The notes: generated by a model from the sequence alone, not told the origin. Shown: positions 1-8,713, counted from the first letter of the stretch. The stretch: 64,000 nt of DNA from Carboxylicivirga sp. (GCA_025210475.1 JAOARW010000046.1:186001-250000), one strand, 5' to 3'. Numbers and translations are program-made.

Positions 1-1155
1 GAGAATTATCCCAATGCTGAAGTCATTATTTTTGAAAAGTCGCGAAAGGTATTGGCGAAAGTCAAGATATCGGGTGGTGGACGTTGTAATGTTACTAATG
101 GCTGTACTAGTATTCCAGAGTTACTTAAAGCATATCCTCGTGGAGGGCGCAGTCTGAAAAAGGTTTTGCACGTGTTTAGTACAAAGGATACCATGAAATG
201 GTTTAAGTCGCGTGGCGTTCCTTTGCTTATTCAGGACGATAACTGCGTGTTTCCTGTTTCGCAGGATTCACAAAGTATTATCGATTGCTTTTTAAAAGAG
301 TGTCGTCGATTAGGGGTGAAAATAAAAACAGAGGCAGGAGTGCGTGCTATCAAACCAAAACGCAATGGTTTTGAGTTGAAGTTTATGAGTGATGAAAGAA
401 AACCTGAGCATTTTGATAAAGTGATTGTTACTACCGGAGGTTCGCCTAAAATGAGTGGTTTAAAGTGGCTTGAAGACCTTGGGCATCAAATAGAATCGCC
501 CGTACCATCCTTATTCACTTTTAATATGCCCACCGAAAAGGTTCGAGACCTGATGGGCGTAGTTGTTGAAAAGGCAATGGTGTCCATTCAGGGAACGAAG
601 CTTAAAGCCGAAGGTCCTTTGTTGATTACACATTGGGGCATGAGCGGGCCGGCCATTCTTAAGTTATCAGCCTTTGGAGCACGCTTGATTCATGAAATGA
701 ACTATCATTTTAAATTTCAGGTTAACTGGTGTAATGAGCAACGTGGCGATGTGGTGCTAAATACCTTACAAGCCATTGTTATGCAATCTCCTAATAAGGT
801 GTTGGCCAATGTAAAACCCTATGGCTTATCGGAGCGACTGTGGCTTTTCTTATTGGAAAAATGCGAATTATCGGATCGAAAAAAGTGGGGTGAGTTGGGT
901 AAAAAAGCATTGAATAAACTCACTAACATATTGGTGAATGATGAATATATGGTTAAGGGCAGTTCCAAGTTTAGAGATGAGTTTGTGACCTGTGGTGGTG
1001 TAAGCCTGAAAAGTATCAATCTGAATACCATGGAAAGTAAGGTATGTAAAAACCTGTATTTTGCCGGCGAGGTGTTGGATATTGATGCCATCACCGGGGG
1101 GTATAACTTGCAGGCAGCCTGGTCAACTGGTTTTGTCGCCGGTCAGTTAAAATAA
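1..1155 (+). CDS. NAD(P)/FAD-dependent oxidoreductase, HI0933/YhiN family (5' partial)
   Basis: The reading frame is open from base 1, so the gene begins outside the window; a TTG at 52 is only an internal codon. The visible start reads through AEVIIFEKS, the end of the FAD-binding Rossmann beta strand, into KVKISGGGRCNVTN, the signature of the HI0933-like flavoprotein family. Near the C terminus, LYFAGEVLDIDAITGGYN is the second FAD-contact motif of this family. About 384 codons remain of a usual 400-420. The family's physiological substrate is poorly defined. It is convergent with the dps gene, with a hairpin between them. Confidence 0.9.
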   Translation, partial: ENYPNAEVIIFEKSRKVLAKVKISGGGRCNVTNGCTSIPELLKAYPRGGRSLKKVLHVFSTKDTMKWFKSRGVPLLIQDDNCVFPVSQDSQSIIDCFLKECRRLGVKIKTEAGVRAIKPKRNGFELKFMSDERKPEHFDKVIVTTGGSPKMSGLKWLEDLGHQIESPVPSLFTFNMPTEKVRDLMGVVVEKAMVSIQGTKLKAEGPLLITHWGMSGPAILKLSAFGARLIHEMNYHFKFQVNWCNEQRGDVVLNTLQAIVMQSPNKVLANVKPYGLSERLWLFLLEKCELSDRKKWGELGKKALNKLTNILVNDEYMVKGSSKFRDEFVTCGGVSLKSINLNTMESKVCKNLYFAGEVLDIDAITGGYNLQAAWSTGFVAGQLK

Positions 1156-1158
1156 AAA

Positions 1159-1181
1159 AGCGCCTGATATAATCAGACGCT
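1159..1181 (-). terminator. Intrinsic terminator of dps
   Basis: Arms 1159-1168 (AGCGCCTGAT) and 1172-1181 pair with one C-A mismatch around a 3-nt loop. On the minus strand the hairpin is followed by a run of U from the A-tract at 1153-1159, so it ends dps transcription; the plus-strand side has no T run. Confidence 0.7.
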
Positions 1182-1205
1182 CTCTGCGGTCAAGGTTTTG
1201 TATTC

Positions 1206-1685
1206 TTACTTTGTCAACCAGGAGTGTAACATCCAGATGGTTTTCTCCTGCTGACTTATGTAATCGGTTAAGAGAGTTAATGTACCTTCATCATCGGCCT
1301 CTTGTGCCAGGGGCAATATACCTTTCTCAGCTTTCACCAGAGAAGCCATATTTTCAAGCGTTAGTTCCATGCATTGTTGACCGTCACTTACGTTTTTCGC
1401 GGTTTGTATTTCTGCCGATTCCAGATAATCGGCAAATGCATGCATTGGTGTGCCGCCCAATGTTAGAATGCGTTCTGCTATTTCGTCAATTTTTACCACC
1501 GCATCGTTATATAATTCTTCAAACTTCAGGTGTAGCTCAAAGAACTTTTCACCTTTTACGTTCCAATGAAATCCGCGCAGGTTTTGGTAAAATAACTGGT
1601 AGTTGGCCAACAGCTGATTTAGCTCATTAATCAATTGATCACTTTCTTGCTTTTTTAGTCCTAATAGTTCGTTAATTGTCTTCAT
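1206..1685 (-). CDS. dps: Dps family ferritin-like DNA-protection protein
   Basis: A 159-residue four-helix ferritin-like protein. Dps proteins form dodecamers that oxidise Fe(II) with H2O2, store iron and shield DNA. The segment LRGFHWNVKGEKFFELH carries the conserved His-Trp-Asn of the inter-subunit ferroxidase site, and the following FEELYNDAVVKIDEIAERI supplies the Asp/Glu ligands (D and E of the DEIAERI stretch). The length is typical for Dps and shorter than bacterioferritin. It is divergent from oxyR, the usual peroxide-responsive activator of dps, which supports peroxide induction. A consensus promoter lies in the 118-bp gap. Confidence 0.93.
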   Translation of the reverse strand: MKTINELLGLKKQESDQLINELNQLLANYQLFYQNLRGFHWNVKGEKFFELHLKFEELYNDAVVKIDEIAERILTLGGTPMHAFADYLESAEIQTAKNVSDGQQCMELTLENMASLVKAEKGILPLAQEADDEGTLTLLTDYISQQEKTIWMLHSWLTK

Positions 1686-1719
1686 AATATTTCGTTTTTA
1701 TTGTTTTAATTTTCTGTTA

Positions 1720-1751
1720 CAAATATATCTCTGTACATAGTATCAATCAAA
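1720..1751 (-). promoter_or_regulatory. Bacteroidetes-type promoter for dps
   Basis: Reading the minus strand, TTTG (1748-1751) is followed after 20 nt by TATATTTG (1720-1727), an exact match to the -33/-7 consensus TTTG / TAnnTTTG. Transcription would begin near 1716, leaving a leader of about 31 nt. ATAG tetramers at 1737-1740 and 1751-1754 in the spacer and -33 region could be OxyR half-sites, but this is speculative. Confidence 0.65.
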
Positions 1752-1803
1752 TAGATAAATTTTATATATTGCATCAATATTATTTATACTTATTGAAAAA
1801 CAG

Positions 1804-2751
1804 ATGCTTGGATTAAACTTGCAGCAGTTAGAATATTTAGTAGCTGTTGATAACTATAAGCAATTTACCATTGCAGCCGAGAAATGCTTTGTTACTCAGC
1901 CAACTTTGAGCATGCAAATCAAAAAAGCTGAGGAGCAATTGGGCATTGTTATTTTTGATCGAACCAAACAACCGATTTTAACCACTCCGGTTGGCCAAAA
2001 AATAATTGATCAGGCACGTGTGGTGATCAATGAATATAACCGCCTGGAAGAAATTGTTCGCGAAGAATCGGGCAGGATAGAAGGAAGTTTGAATGTGGGG
2101 ATTATTCCTTCGTTGGCTCCTTATTTGTTGCCGCTTTTTGTTGGGCATTTCAAAAAGAATAACCCATTGGTGAATATCTCATTTAAAGAGATGATAACGG
2201 AGGAGCTGGTGAAAGCCTTAAAGCAGGACCTGCTGGATGCAGCCATTCTGGTAACTCCGCTGGAAGAGGGTGATATCATTGAGCAGCCTTTGTTTTACGA
2301 AGATGTATTGATTTATGCACATCCACATCATTCTCTGCACAATGTAGAAAGTTTAACCGTAGATATGTTGACACCCTCGGGATTATGGCTCTTGGACGAA
2401 GGGCATTGTTTCCGGTCGCAAGTGCTTAATCTCTGTGAATTGCAGGAGAATGTCAGTTCCGAATTGCCCTTGCATTTCGAGAGTGGCTCCTTGGATACCA
2501 TCCGGAAAATGGTGGATACCGAAGGGGGCTACACCTTGTTACCTGGACTGGCAACCGAGGAATTGGCTTTTGATTTGCACAAACAAGTAAAGGAATTTGA
2601 GTCGCCGGTTCCATTGCGAGAAGTCAGTTTGGTGTATTCACGTGCTTTCTACAAACGACTATTACTCGATCGGCTTTCCGATTCCATTAAAGCATCTGTT
2701 CCGGAAGAAATGCTGCACAAAGATCGGGGGCATGTAGTGGAGTGGAAGTAA
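1804..2751 (+). CDS. oxyR: LysR-family hydrogen peroxide sensor/activator OxyR
   Basis: 315 residues: an N-terminal LysR winged helix-turn-helix (about 1-60; AAEKCFVTQPTLSMQIKKAE is the recognition region) and a periplasmic-binding-fold effector domain (about 92-300). The segment LLDEGHCFRSQVLNLC contains Cys202 and Cys211, nine residues apart as Cys199 and Cys208 are in E. coli OxyR, where they form the disulfide switch on H2O2 oxidation. This goes beyond a generic LysR call. Its divergence from dps fits a peroxide regulon. The C terminus is about ten residues longer than usual. Confidence 0.93.
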   Translation: MLGLNLQQLEYLVAVDNYKQFTIAAEKCFVTQPTLSMQIKKAEEQLGIVIFDRTKQPILTTPVGQKIIDQARVVINEYNRLEEIVREESGRIEGSLNVGIIPSLAPYLLPLFVGHFKKNNPLVNISFKEMITEELVKALKQDLLDAAILVTPLEEGDIIEQPLFYEDVLIYAHPHHSLHNVESLTVDMLTPSGLWLLDEGHCFRSQVLNLCELQENVSSELPLHFESGSLDTIRKMVDTEGGYTLLPGLATEELAFDLHKQVKEFESPVPLREVSLVYSRAFYKRLLLDRLSDSIKASVPEEMLHKDRGHVVEWK

Positions 2752-3030
2752 GGTTGTTTCTTAGACAAAGTCAAATGTAAATCAGCTTATAAAGAGTTGT
2801 CAGACAGTGGCTAGTGGCTTTTTGTTGTACGACTATTTGTTTGTAGATAAGTAGCTTCTTGCATTAATTGTTGTATTTTCATCAATTCAGAAGCTGTATG
2901 AGGATAGCACTAAATAGTCCGTAGTCCGTTAATTATTAACACTGTGTTGAGACTCGGACTTCCGACCCCGGGCTTCGGACTTATACTCTTATAGTGCCCC
3001 TATGGTTATTGCAGTATAGTACGACTATAT
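2752..3030. repeat. Intergenic region with AGTCCG palindromic repeat unit
   Basis: The gap between convergent oxyR and the gene at 3031 has no ORF of note. It holds a composite inverted repeat at 2907-2997: outer arms GCACTA (2907-2912) and TAGTGC (2992-2997), inside which AGTCCG occurs at 2916-2921 and 2923-2928 and its complement CGGACT at 2955-2960 and 2976-2981. The same words build the hairpin at 25116-25161. A second, looser inverted repeat (AGCTTCT with AGAAGCT) lies about 2849-2896. GTACGACTAT occurs twice, near 2827 and 3019. The elements may terminate both neighbours. Confidence 0.55.
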
Positions 3031-5118
3031 TTAAAGTTCAATACTAATTGACTGCAGAATCAGTTTGAACTCATCATTATCGATATTCAGATTATTGTTT
3101 AGACTTTTTGAGTTATGTGCCGGTATTTTTAAATCCAGCATCTTCAATAAATCTTGCAGGGTTTGCGCTGCCCTTAGGGCCATTAAATATTGATTGTTGT
3201 TAGGTGAACTGTTTAAGATCTTCAGAGCCTTTTTCAGATTGCCATCCACTTTTGATAAACGAGTAGCTACGGGATCAGTGCTAGCTAAAACTTGAATTGT
3301 TAGCGTATCGCCGGATGATTGCAGATGTATTTGTGTGAATCGGTTTTGAGCATCTACAGTGCGGGGCTGCTTGTATTCGCGGGAGCGATCTGAATAACTT
3401 TGTGAACTACTTTTGATGGAATCGGGTTTATCAGCTATGCCCAGTGAAAAATGAAAAGACTTAAACTGCTTCATTTGTTCAATATGGAATTGATCCAATA
3501 AGGGTTTCTGATAGCTAATATATTCATCGGGGTGGAAATACAGAACGAAGCTTGTATCAATCGCTATTCTCTTAGTTTTGGTTAACTGAACTCTTCGTTC
3601 TTTGGCATTGGTGAGGCTCACATAGGCTTGTACTTCGTCTTTTTTTGACCCTTCCAAAGTATACCCGGCAGACAATAAACGAATTTGCAATTCTCGTTTT
3701 TCAATGCCGGAAGGGAAAATTAAATCTTGGGTAATGGTATCAAACTTAACACCGCTGGGGAACTGGTAGAACGCTCCCTCTTTATGGCATTGTTGAGGTT
3801 GAGGACCAAGCAACTCAATCATGTCATCCAGTTTTTTGCGAGCCTGATCGACCTCTTTGTATTTAGCTGCAAAACTGCGTTCCAGTTCTTTTACCCGTTG
3901 TTCTTTTTTAGATAAAGTAGTTAACTTCGCATCAATTAATCGTTTACGATAGCTGATTGCCTCTTCATTATCCGGTTCGTATTTACGTAAAGTATCAATT
4001 TCTGATTCCAATTTGGAAATCTCATTTTCCACCTCTGACCGACTCTCATAGGCCTTTTTTAGTAAGCCATTGTCGTTAACCTTGTCGAGCGCTTCAATTA
4101 TGTTCCGCTGCCGATGTTCTTCGATGCGCTCCAAGTGAGAAATTCCTTTGCTGAGTGTTCGGTTGGGCGATAAGCCATTGGTGACCGAGTGGGCGAATAA
4201 ATGATAGCTAACTGTATCATCGGTAATAATCAGCATGGGCTTAAACGAAGAATCGAGCCCCCAAAGAGAGGTGTGCAATGCGATGGAAGAGCTATCCACA
4301 ACACTCAAGGTCTTCTTCAGATGTGGTTGCAGAAGTAGTTTATCCTTATGCACCCGTGTTTTGTAGGTAAATAAACCAATGCCTTTCGCATACCACGTTT
4401 TAGTGCTGTCATCAGGATGAGGTTCCATTTCGTATAATAGCCCGGCCGTGCCACTTCCTTCGCCGGCAGCCAGAAAACAGGTAGTTTTAAGCTCTTCGCC
4501 ATGCGACAAGATTTTAAAGAAATACTGGCTGCGTTCAAAACTGTAATCTGAAATGATTTTACTCCATTGGTTCAGAAGTTGTTTTTGAAGCTCCGGCTCA
4601 ATTTTCGCTTTATCGAGCTGCTCAATCTTTTTAAATATGGGCAGCGAAGGGTGCATAATGGTATTTAAAGCAAGCGTTCTTCGTTTGTTGCTTAAACGTG
4701 CAGGAAGCAGGTGACTCAATGGTTTTTGAATAATCTGAATGAGCGAATCGTTAAAACCTGGACCTTGATAGAGGTATTTCTTGAGTTCCTCATTTAACTC
4801 CCAAAGAGTTAGTTTAATAGCTGCTTCAGAAATCAGTCCATTGGATGAAGATTGTATGCTGTCGTAAAAGATAGTTAAGCTTTGGGGATTGTATAATTGA
4901 TATTTATAAATAGCATCGTAATCCACCCAGCTGCGAATCATCGATTCACGGACAAAAGGCTTTGTATCAAATTCAAAATAATTCTGCCAGTTTTGATTTA
5001 AAACCGGGGTTTTTGTGACGATGCGAAATAGCCAGGCTTCTTGTTCAGTACTCAATTTTTGTTGAGCCAACAAGTTATTTAGAGATATCAGAAATACTAT
5101 AATAAGCGAAAAACGCAT
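3031..5118 (-). CDS. Secreted protein of unknown function with coiled-coil segment
   Basis: I do not recognise a family. The 695-residue product starts with a clear Sec signal peptide (hydrophobic FSLIIVFLISLNNLLA, probable cleavage after LLAQ), so it is exported; there is no lipobox. A charged heptad-rich stretch at about 355-430 (alternating Glu/Lys/Leu, KLESEIDTLRKYEPDNEEA and following) predicts a coiled coil. The two flanking regions look globular, and no further membrane helix is evident. It is transcribed alone, divergent from the helicase gene, with the AGTCCG repeat region downstream. It may be a lineage-specific cell-envelope protein. Confidence 0.7.
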   Translation of the reverse strand: MRFSLIIVFLISLNNLLAQQKLSTEQEAWLFRIVTKTPVLNQNWQNYFEFDTKPFVRESMIRSWVDYDAIYKYQLYNPQSLTIFYDSIQSSSNGLISEAAIKLTLWELNEELKKYLYQGPGFNDSLIQIIQKPLSHLLPARLSNKRRTLALNTIMHPSLPIFKKIEQLDKAKIEPELQKQLLNQWSKIISDYSFERSQYFFKILSHGEELKTTCFLAAGEGSGTAGLLYEMEPHPDDSTKTWYAKGIGLFTYKTRVHKDKLLLQPHLKKTLSVVDSSSIALHTSLWGLDSSFKPMLIITDDTVSYHLFAHSVTNGLSPNRTLSKGISHLERIEEHRQRNIIEALDKVNDNGLLKKAYESRSEVENEISKLESEIDTLRKYEPDNEEAISYRKRLIDAKLTTLSKKEQRVKELERSFAAKYKEVDQARKKLDDMIELLGPQPQQCHKEGAFYQFPSGVKFDTITQDLIFPSGIEKRELQIRLLSAGYTLEGSKKDEVQAYVSLTNAKERRVQLTKTKRIAIDTSFVLYFHPDEYISYQKPLLDQFHIEQMKQFKSFHFSLGIADKPDSIKSSSQSYSDRSREYKQPRTVDAQNRFTQIHLQSSGDTLTIQVLASTDPVATRLSKVDGNLKKALKILNSSPNNNQYLMALRAAQTLQDLLKMLDLKIPAHNSKSLNNNLNIDNDEFKLILQSISIEL

Positions 5119-5214
5119 AAAGGTAATCCTTGATTAATTAGTTAGGTATCGGGTTCTTTTTACATTGAGGTGCTAAGATAGAAAGATATGGACAAAGTTT
5201 TCTGACTGGTCTCT

Positions 5215-5246
5215 TTTTCTTAATCATCAAAGCTTGGTTATCTTTG
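5215..5246 (+). promoter_or_regulatory. Promoter directly abutting the helicase start codon
   Basis: TTTT (5215-5218, 3 of 4 to TTTG) and TATCTTTG (5239-5246, exact TAnnTTTG) are spaced by 20 nt. The -7 element ends only 4 nt before the ATG at 5251, so the transcript would be leaderless or nearly so. Confidence 0.5.
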
Positions 5247-5250
5247 CACC

Positions 5251-6576
5251 ATGCAGTATATAAGTAAATCAAGTCAGGTGGCATTGCGCCAATTAAATAT
5301 CCATTCGCTAAACCCAATGCAAGAGCATGCATTTGCATCCATTAGCTCAGGGCAGGATGTTATTTTGCTATCATCAACGGGTTCCGGTAAAACGCTGGCC
5401 TTTCTTTTGCCGTTGATTGAACAATTGGATCGAAAAACAGAAGGCGTACAATTACTTATACTGGCGCCGGCACGTGAGTTGGCTCTGCAGATTGAGCAGG
5501 TGTTTAAAAGCTTACGCACCGGTTTTAAAGTAAACTGCTGCTATGGCGGACATGCCATTCGCACCGAAATAAATAACCTGAAACACCCGCCGGCGGTGTT
5601 AATTGGCACACCTGGCAGAATAGCCGATCATTTACGACGCGATTCTTTTTCACCGGCTGACATTCGTTTCTTGGTGCTCGATGAATTTGATAAAGCCCTC
5701 GACTTGGGGTTTCAAAAAGAGATGAAGGAAATTATTGAGCAGTTGAAAGGATTGGAACAAAATGTATTAACCTCGGCCACAAGCATGGAAGAAATACCGG
5801 CTTTTGTTAGGGTCGATCAGCCCGAAGAATTGAATTTTATCGAAGAAGAAGTACTTCCCAATAAGCTTGATTTAAGAGGGGTGCGAGCCGAAGGTCGTGA
5901 TAAGCTGGATGTTTTTGTGCGTTTAATCAGTCATTTGGGTAATGCGCCTATGCTGGCTTTTGTTAATCATCGCGATGCAGCCGACCGTATCAGTAATCAT
6001 TTATCACAAATGGGAGTGGCGCACGATGTGTTTCATGGAGGAATGAAGCAGGAAGAGCGCGAGCGGGCTCTCATTAAATTTCGGAACGGCAGTCACCACC
6101 TTTTGATTACTACTGATTTGGCTTCAAGAGGCTTGGATATTCCGGAGATTAAATATGTGTTGCATTACCATTTGCCATCCAAGGAAGATGCCTACATCCA
6201 TCGCAACGGACGAACTGCTCGTATGCATGCCGAAGGAACTTCTTATTTGATTATGGCCGAAGACGAGGCTATTCCAACTTACATTTCTGACGAAGTGGCT
6301 TTTGATGAGGTGAAGGAAGATTTACCATTACCCCAATTACCCGAATGGCAGACCATTTACATTGGCAGTGGTAAAAAGGATAAAATCAATAAAATAGATA
6401 TTGTGGGTGTTTTTTTGAAAAAAGGAAAACTTCAAAAAGATGAACTTGGTTTGATTGATGTATTGGATCACAGTGCCTTTGTTGCAGTTAAGCGGCATAA
6501 AGTAAAAAATGTATTGCAGCAATTAAAGAATGAGCGAATTAAAGGTAAAAAACTAAAAATGGCTGTATCGAAATAA
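5251..6576 (+). CDS. dbpA: DEAD-box ATP-dependent RNA helicase, DbpA type
   Basis: 441 residues with both RecA-like helicase domains: Q motif Gln near 24, Walker A SSTGSGKT (41-48), Ia APARELA (72-78), Ib TPGR (120-123), SAT (175-177), then DLASRGLDIP and HRNGRTAR in domain 2. Motif II reads DEFD (144-147) instead of DEAD. The last about 70 residues (IGSGKKDKINKIDIVG to RIKGKKLKM) match the DbpA RNA-binding domain, which in E. coli recognises hairpin 92 of 23S rRNA, so a role in large-subunit assembly is likely. The ATG at 5251 is kept because the next Met (residue 23) would remove the Q motif. Confidence 0.9.
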   Translation: MQYISKSSQVALRQLNIHSLNPMQEHAFASISSGQDVILLSSTGSGKTLAFLLPLIEQLDRKTEGVQLLILAPARELALQIEQVFKSLRTGFKVNCCYGGHAIRTEINNLKHPPAVLIGTPGRIADHLRRDSFSPADIRFLVLDEFDKALDLGFQKEMKEIIEQLKGLEQNVLTSATSMEEIPAFVRVDQPEELNFIEEEVLPNKLDLRGVRAEGRDKLDVFVRLISHLGNAPMLAFVNHRDAADRISNHLSQMGVAHDVFHGGMKQEERERALIKFRNGSHHLLITTDLASRGLDIPEIKYVLHYHLPSKEDAYIHRNGRTARMHAEGTSYLIMAEDEAIPTYISDEVAFDEVKEDLPLPQLPEWQTIYIGSGKKDKINKIDIVGVFLKKGKLQKDELGLIDVLDHSAFVAVKRHKVKNVLQQLKNERIKGKKLKMAVSK

Positions 6577-6783
6577 GCTTATTATGCTATTGATAATGAA
6601 ATGGAACAGTTAATCTTTTATTTGGCTCATCGATTCTATTTCTTTTTTGGTTAAAGGTAATTCTTGATACCATATATCTTGAAAAATAGAACTATCAATT
6701 ATAATTTTGGTGAGATGGCAATTTATTTACATATCGTTGCATCTACATTAAATAATAATATATTTGCTGTCAATACAAAGGAT

Positions 6784-7389
6784 ATGAAAGAGAGTGTGTC
6801 AAATAATGACTTAATAAAAAAGATTAAAGTTGGTGATGAGTCAGCTTTTGAAACACTCTTTGTTAAGTATTTCAACCGTTTGTTTGCTTTAGCCAATTCA
6901 ATTTTAAAGGACGATAAGGTTGCACAGGATATTGTGCAGGAAGTTTTTGTGAAGATTTGGGAAAAAAGAGATGTGATTGAGCCAGGTAATTTGGATGCAT
7001 TTCTGTATAAATTGGTCAGGAACCAATGTATTTCGCACATTCGCCATTTAAAAGTGGTTGAAAACAAGCAACGTAATTTTTCAGAGATAAAGAATATTGA
7101 AGAGCTTTATAGAATCGATTTTATTAGAGATGAACCTTATGTTATTATAGAGAAAGAATTGGAGCAAGAGATTACTAATGTAATCAATATGCTGCCAGAT
7201 AGATGTAGAGAGGTTTTTACTTTAAGTCGAATTTCAGGATTGAAAAATAAAGAGATAGCTGATCAATTAGGAATGAATGTAAAAAACGTCGAGAAACATA
7301 TTACTAAAGCGTTAAATGTGTTTCGAAATCACTTCAATAATCGATTACCAATAAGCATTATGATTCTTGTAATGCAGCAATTCAATTAA
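6784..7389 (+). CDS. RNA polymerase sigma-70 factor, ECF subfamily
   Basis: 201 residues from the ATG at 6784. An upstream in-frame ATG at 6664 would add 40 residues unlike the family, so the shorter form is preferred. Sigma region 2 is ESAFETLFVKYFNRLFALA to DIVQEVFVKIWEKRD, and region 4 is LPDRCREVFTLSRISG to GMNVKNVEKHITKAL, a helix-turn-helix that reads the -35 element. ECF factors of this Bacteroidetes type are held by a FecR anti-sigma factor and released when an outer-membrane SusC/FecA-like transporter binds ligand. The fecR and susCD genes follow at once, so the cassette is probably self-regulating. Confidence 0.92.
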   Translation: MKESVSNNDLIKKIKVGDESAFETLFVKYFNRLFALANSILKDDKVAQDIVQEVFVKIWEKRDVIEPGNLDAFLYKLVRNQCISHIRHLKVVENKQRNFSEIKNIEELYRIDFIRDEPYVIIEKELEQEITNVINMLPDRCREVFTLSRISGLKNKEIADQLGMNVKNVEKHITKALNVFRNHFNNRLPISIMILVMQQFN

Positions 7390-7700
7390 GGGACAACTTA
7401 CATATTGCAAAAAAAGAATAATAATGATTTATCAAGCCCGGTGTGTGGTTTGATAACCAAATGTAATTCAAAATATCAATTTCAGTAAAGGAATTATTCC
7501 ATCCAATCAAGTGTTTTCTTGTCAATATTTACTTAAGTGATAATATTCTATTATCGCAGTGATGATACATTAATGCTTATCAAAGTAGTTATAAAATACT
7601 ATTCTTATTCACTTCTTTATGAGTGTAATATGAATACCTGATAAAAAATTATTCAATAGGTAGGGGGGTATTATATTGTTGTTAGCGTTATATTAATACA
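7390..7700. other. 311-bp gap between sigma factor and fecR with two dyads
   Basis: No gene is visible. A 10-bp stem (7429-7438 with 7447-7456, one G-U pair, 8-nt loop) follows the sigma gene but lacks a T run. A second dyad GATAATA-TTC-TATTATC lies at 7539-7555. The gap is AT-rich and much longer than the usual sigma-fecR spacing, so fecR may have its own promoter here. Confidence 0.5.
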
Positions 7701-8708
7701 ATGAGAAAAATACAAGGACATACCAATAATATAGATGATCTTCTAAATCGATATTTCCAAGGAGAAATAAACGACGAGGAAGCAAAGGTGGTAACAGAGT
7801 GGGTTAAGCTATCTCCAGAAAATATGGAATATTTTAGACAAACGTCCGAGAAATGGGATGGGGGTGGTGATAATCATTTTGCACAGTTAAATTGGAAATT
7901 ATTTAAAAACAAAATAAACAGATCAAAAGAACTGGACAGAGCTCTTGTTCAAAGATTTGACAGGCGTATAACTTGGTATAAAATTACAGCTATTGCAGCT
8001 ATCTTTGTTGTTTTTGCACTAAGTAGTTATGTGTTTCTATTACTGCAAGAAACAAATACAACCTTAGAGAATTTGGTTTTTGAAACACCAAGAGGTCATC
8101 GTTCAAAGGTTATATTGAGGGATAGTACAGTAATTTGGCTAAATGCTGAATCAAAGTTAGAAGTAAAAACCTGGAATAGAGATAATCGAATAGTTTCTTT
8201 AAATGGACAAGCTCATTTTAAAGTAAGTCACAACCATAAAGCCCCTTTTATTGTTAAAACAAGTAATTATGATGTAACAGTATTAGGAACTGTTTTTGAT
8301 GTAATGTCTTATGAGGACGAGCAAAGAACAGTAACTACCTTATTTGATGGAAGTGTTTTAGTTAGCAATGAAAAAACAAACCTAAAACTTCACCCAGGAG
8401 AGCAGGCTATATGGGAAGATGATAATCTGAGAGTTTTAGAAGTCAATGATATTGCTCGAGAAAGTGGGTGGGTAAGAAATGATTTTAATTTTGATAATAT
8501 CCCTTTAGCCGAGTTACTCAAAAAATTGGAACGATGGTATGATGTGGATTTTGATTATAAAGAGGAAGAACTCAATGAATTAAAAATATCTGGTGCCTTC
8601 AAAAACGAAGAGACAGTATGGCAGGTATTAAATACAATTAAACTATATATCCCTATAAAATATGAAAAAACAGATTTGAGAAAAATTAAAATTAGCCGAA
8701 TAGAATAA
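7701..8708 (+). CDS. FecR family anti-sigma factor (transmembrane)
   Basis: 335 residues. The cytoplasmic N terminus (about 1-90, MRKIQGHTNNIDDLLNRYF, the sigma-binding part) is followed by one membrane helix (about 94-115), a periplasmic FecR domain (about 128-225; FETPRGHRSKVILRDSTVIW is typical) and a C-terminal DUF4974-like domain (about 265-333). These proteins relay ligand occupancy of an outer-membrane TonB-dependent transporter to the ECF sigma factor. The partner transporter encoded next has the N-terminal STN domain needed to touch FecR. Order and domain content are complete. Confidence 0.93.
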   Translation: MRKIQGHTNNIDDLLNRYFQGEINDEEAKVVTEWVKLSPENMEYFRQTSEKWDGGGDNHFAQLNWKLFKNKINRSKELDRALVQRFDRRITWYKITAIAAIFVVFALSSYVFLLLQETNTTLENLVFETPRGHRSKVILRDSTVIWLNAESKLEVKTWNRDNRIVSLNGQAHFKVSHNHKAPFIVKTSNYDVTVLGTVFDVMSYEDEQRTVTTLFDGSVLVSNEKTNLKLHPGEQAIWEDDNLRVLEVNDIARESGWVRNDFNFDNIPLAELLKKLERWYDVDFDYKEEELNELKISGAFKNEETVWQVLNTIKLYIPIKYEKTDLRKIKISRIE

Positions 8709-8713
8709 TAAAA

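Noticed and set aside
6664..6783. 40-residue N-terminal extension of the sigma factor
   Set aside because: It has no similarity to ECF sigma factors, and the ATG at 6784 places region 2 at the usual distance.
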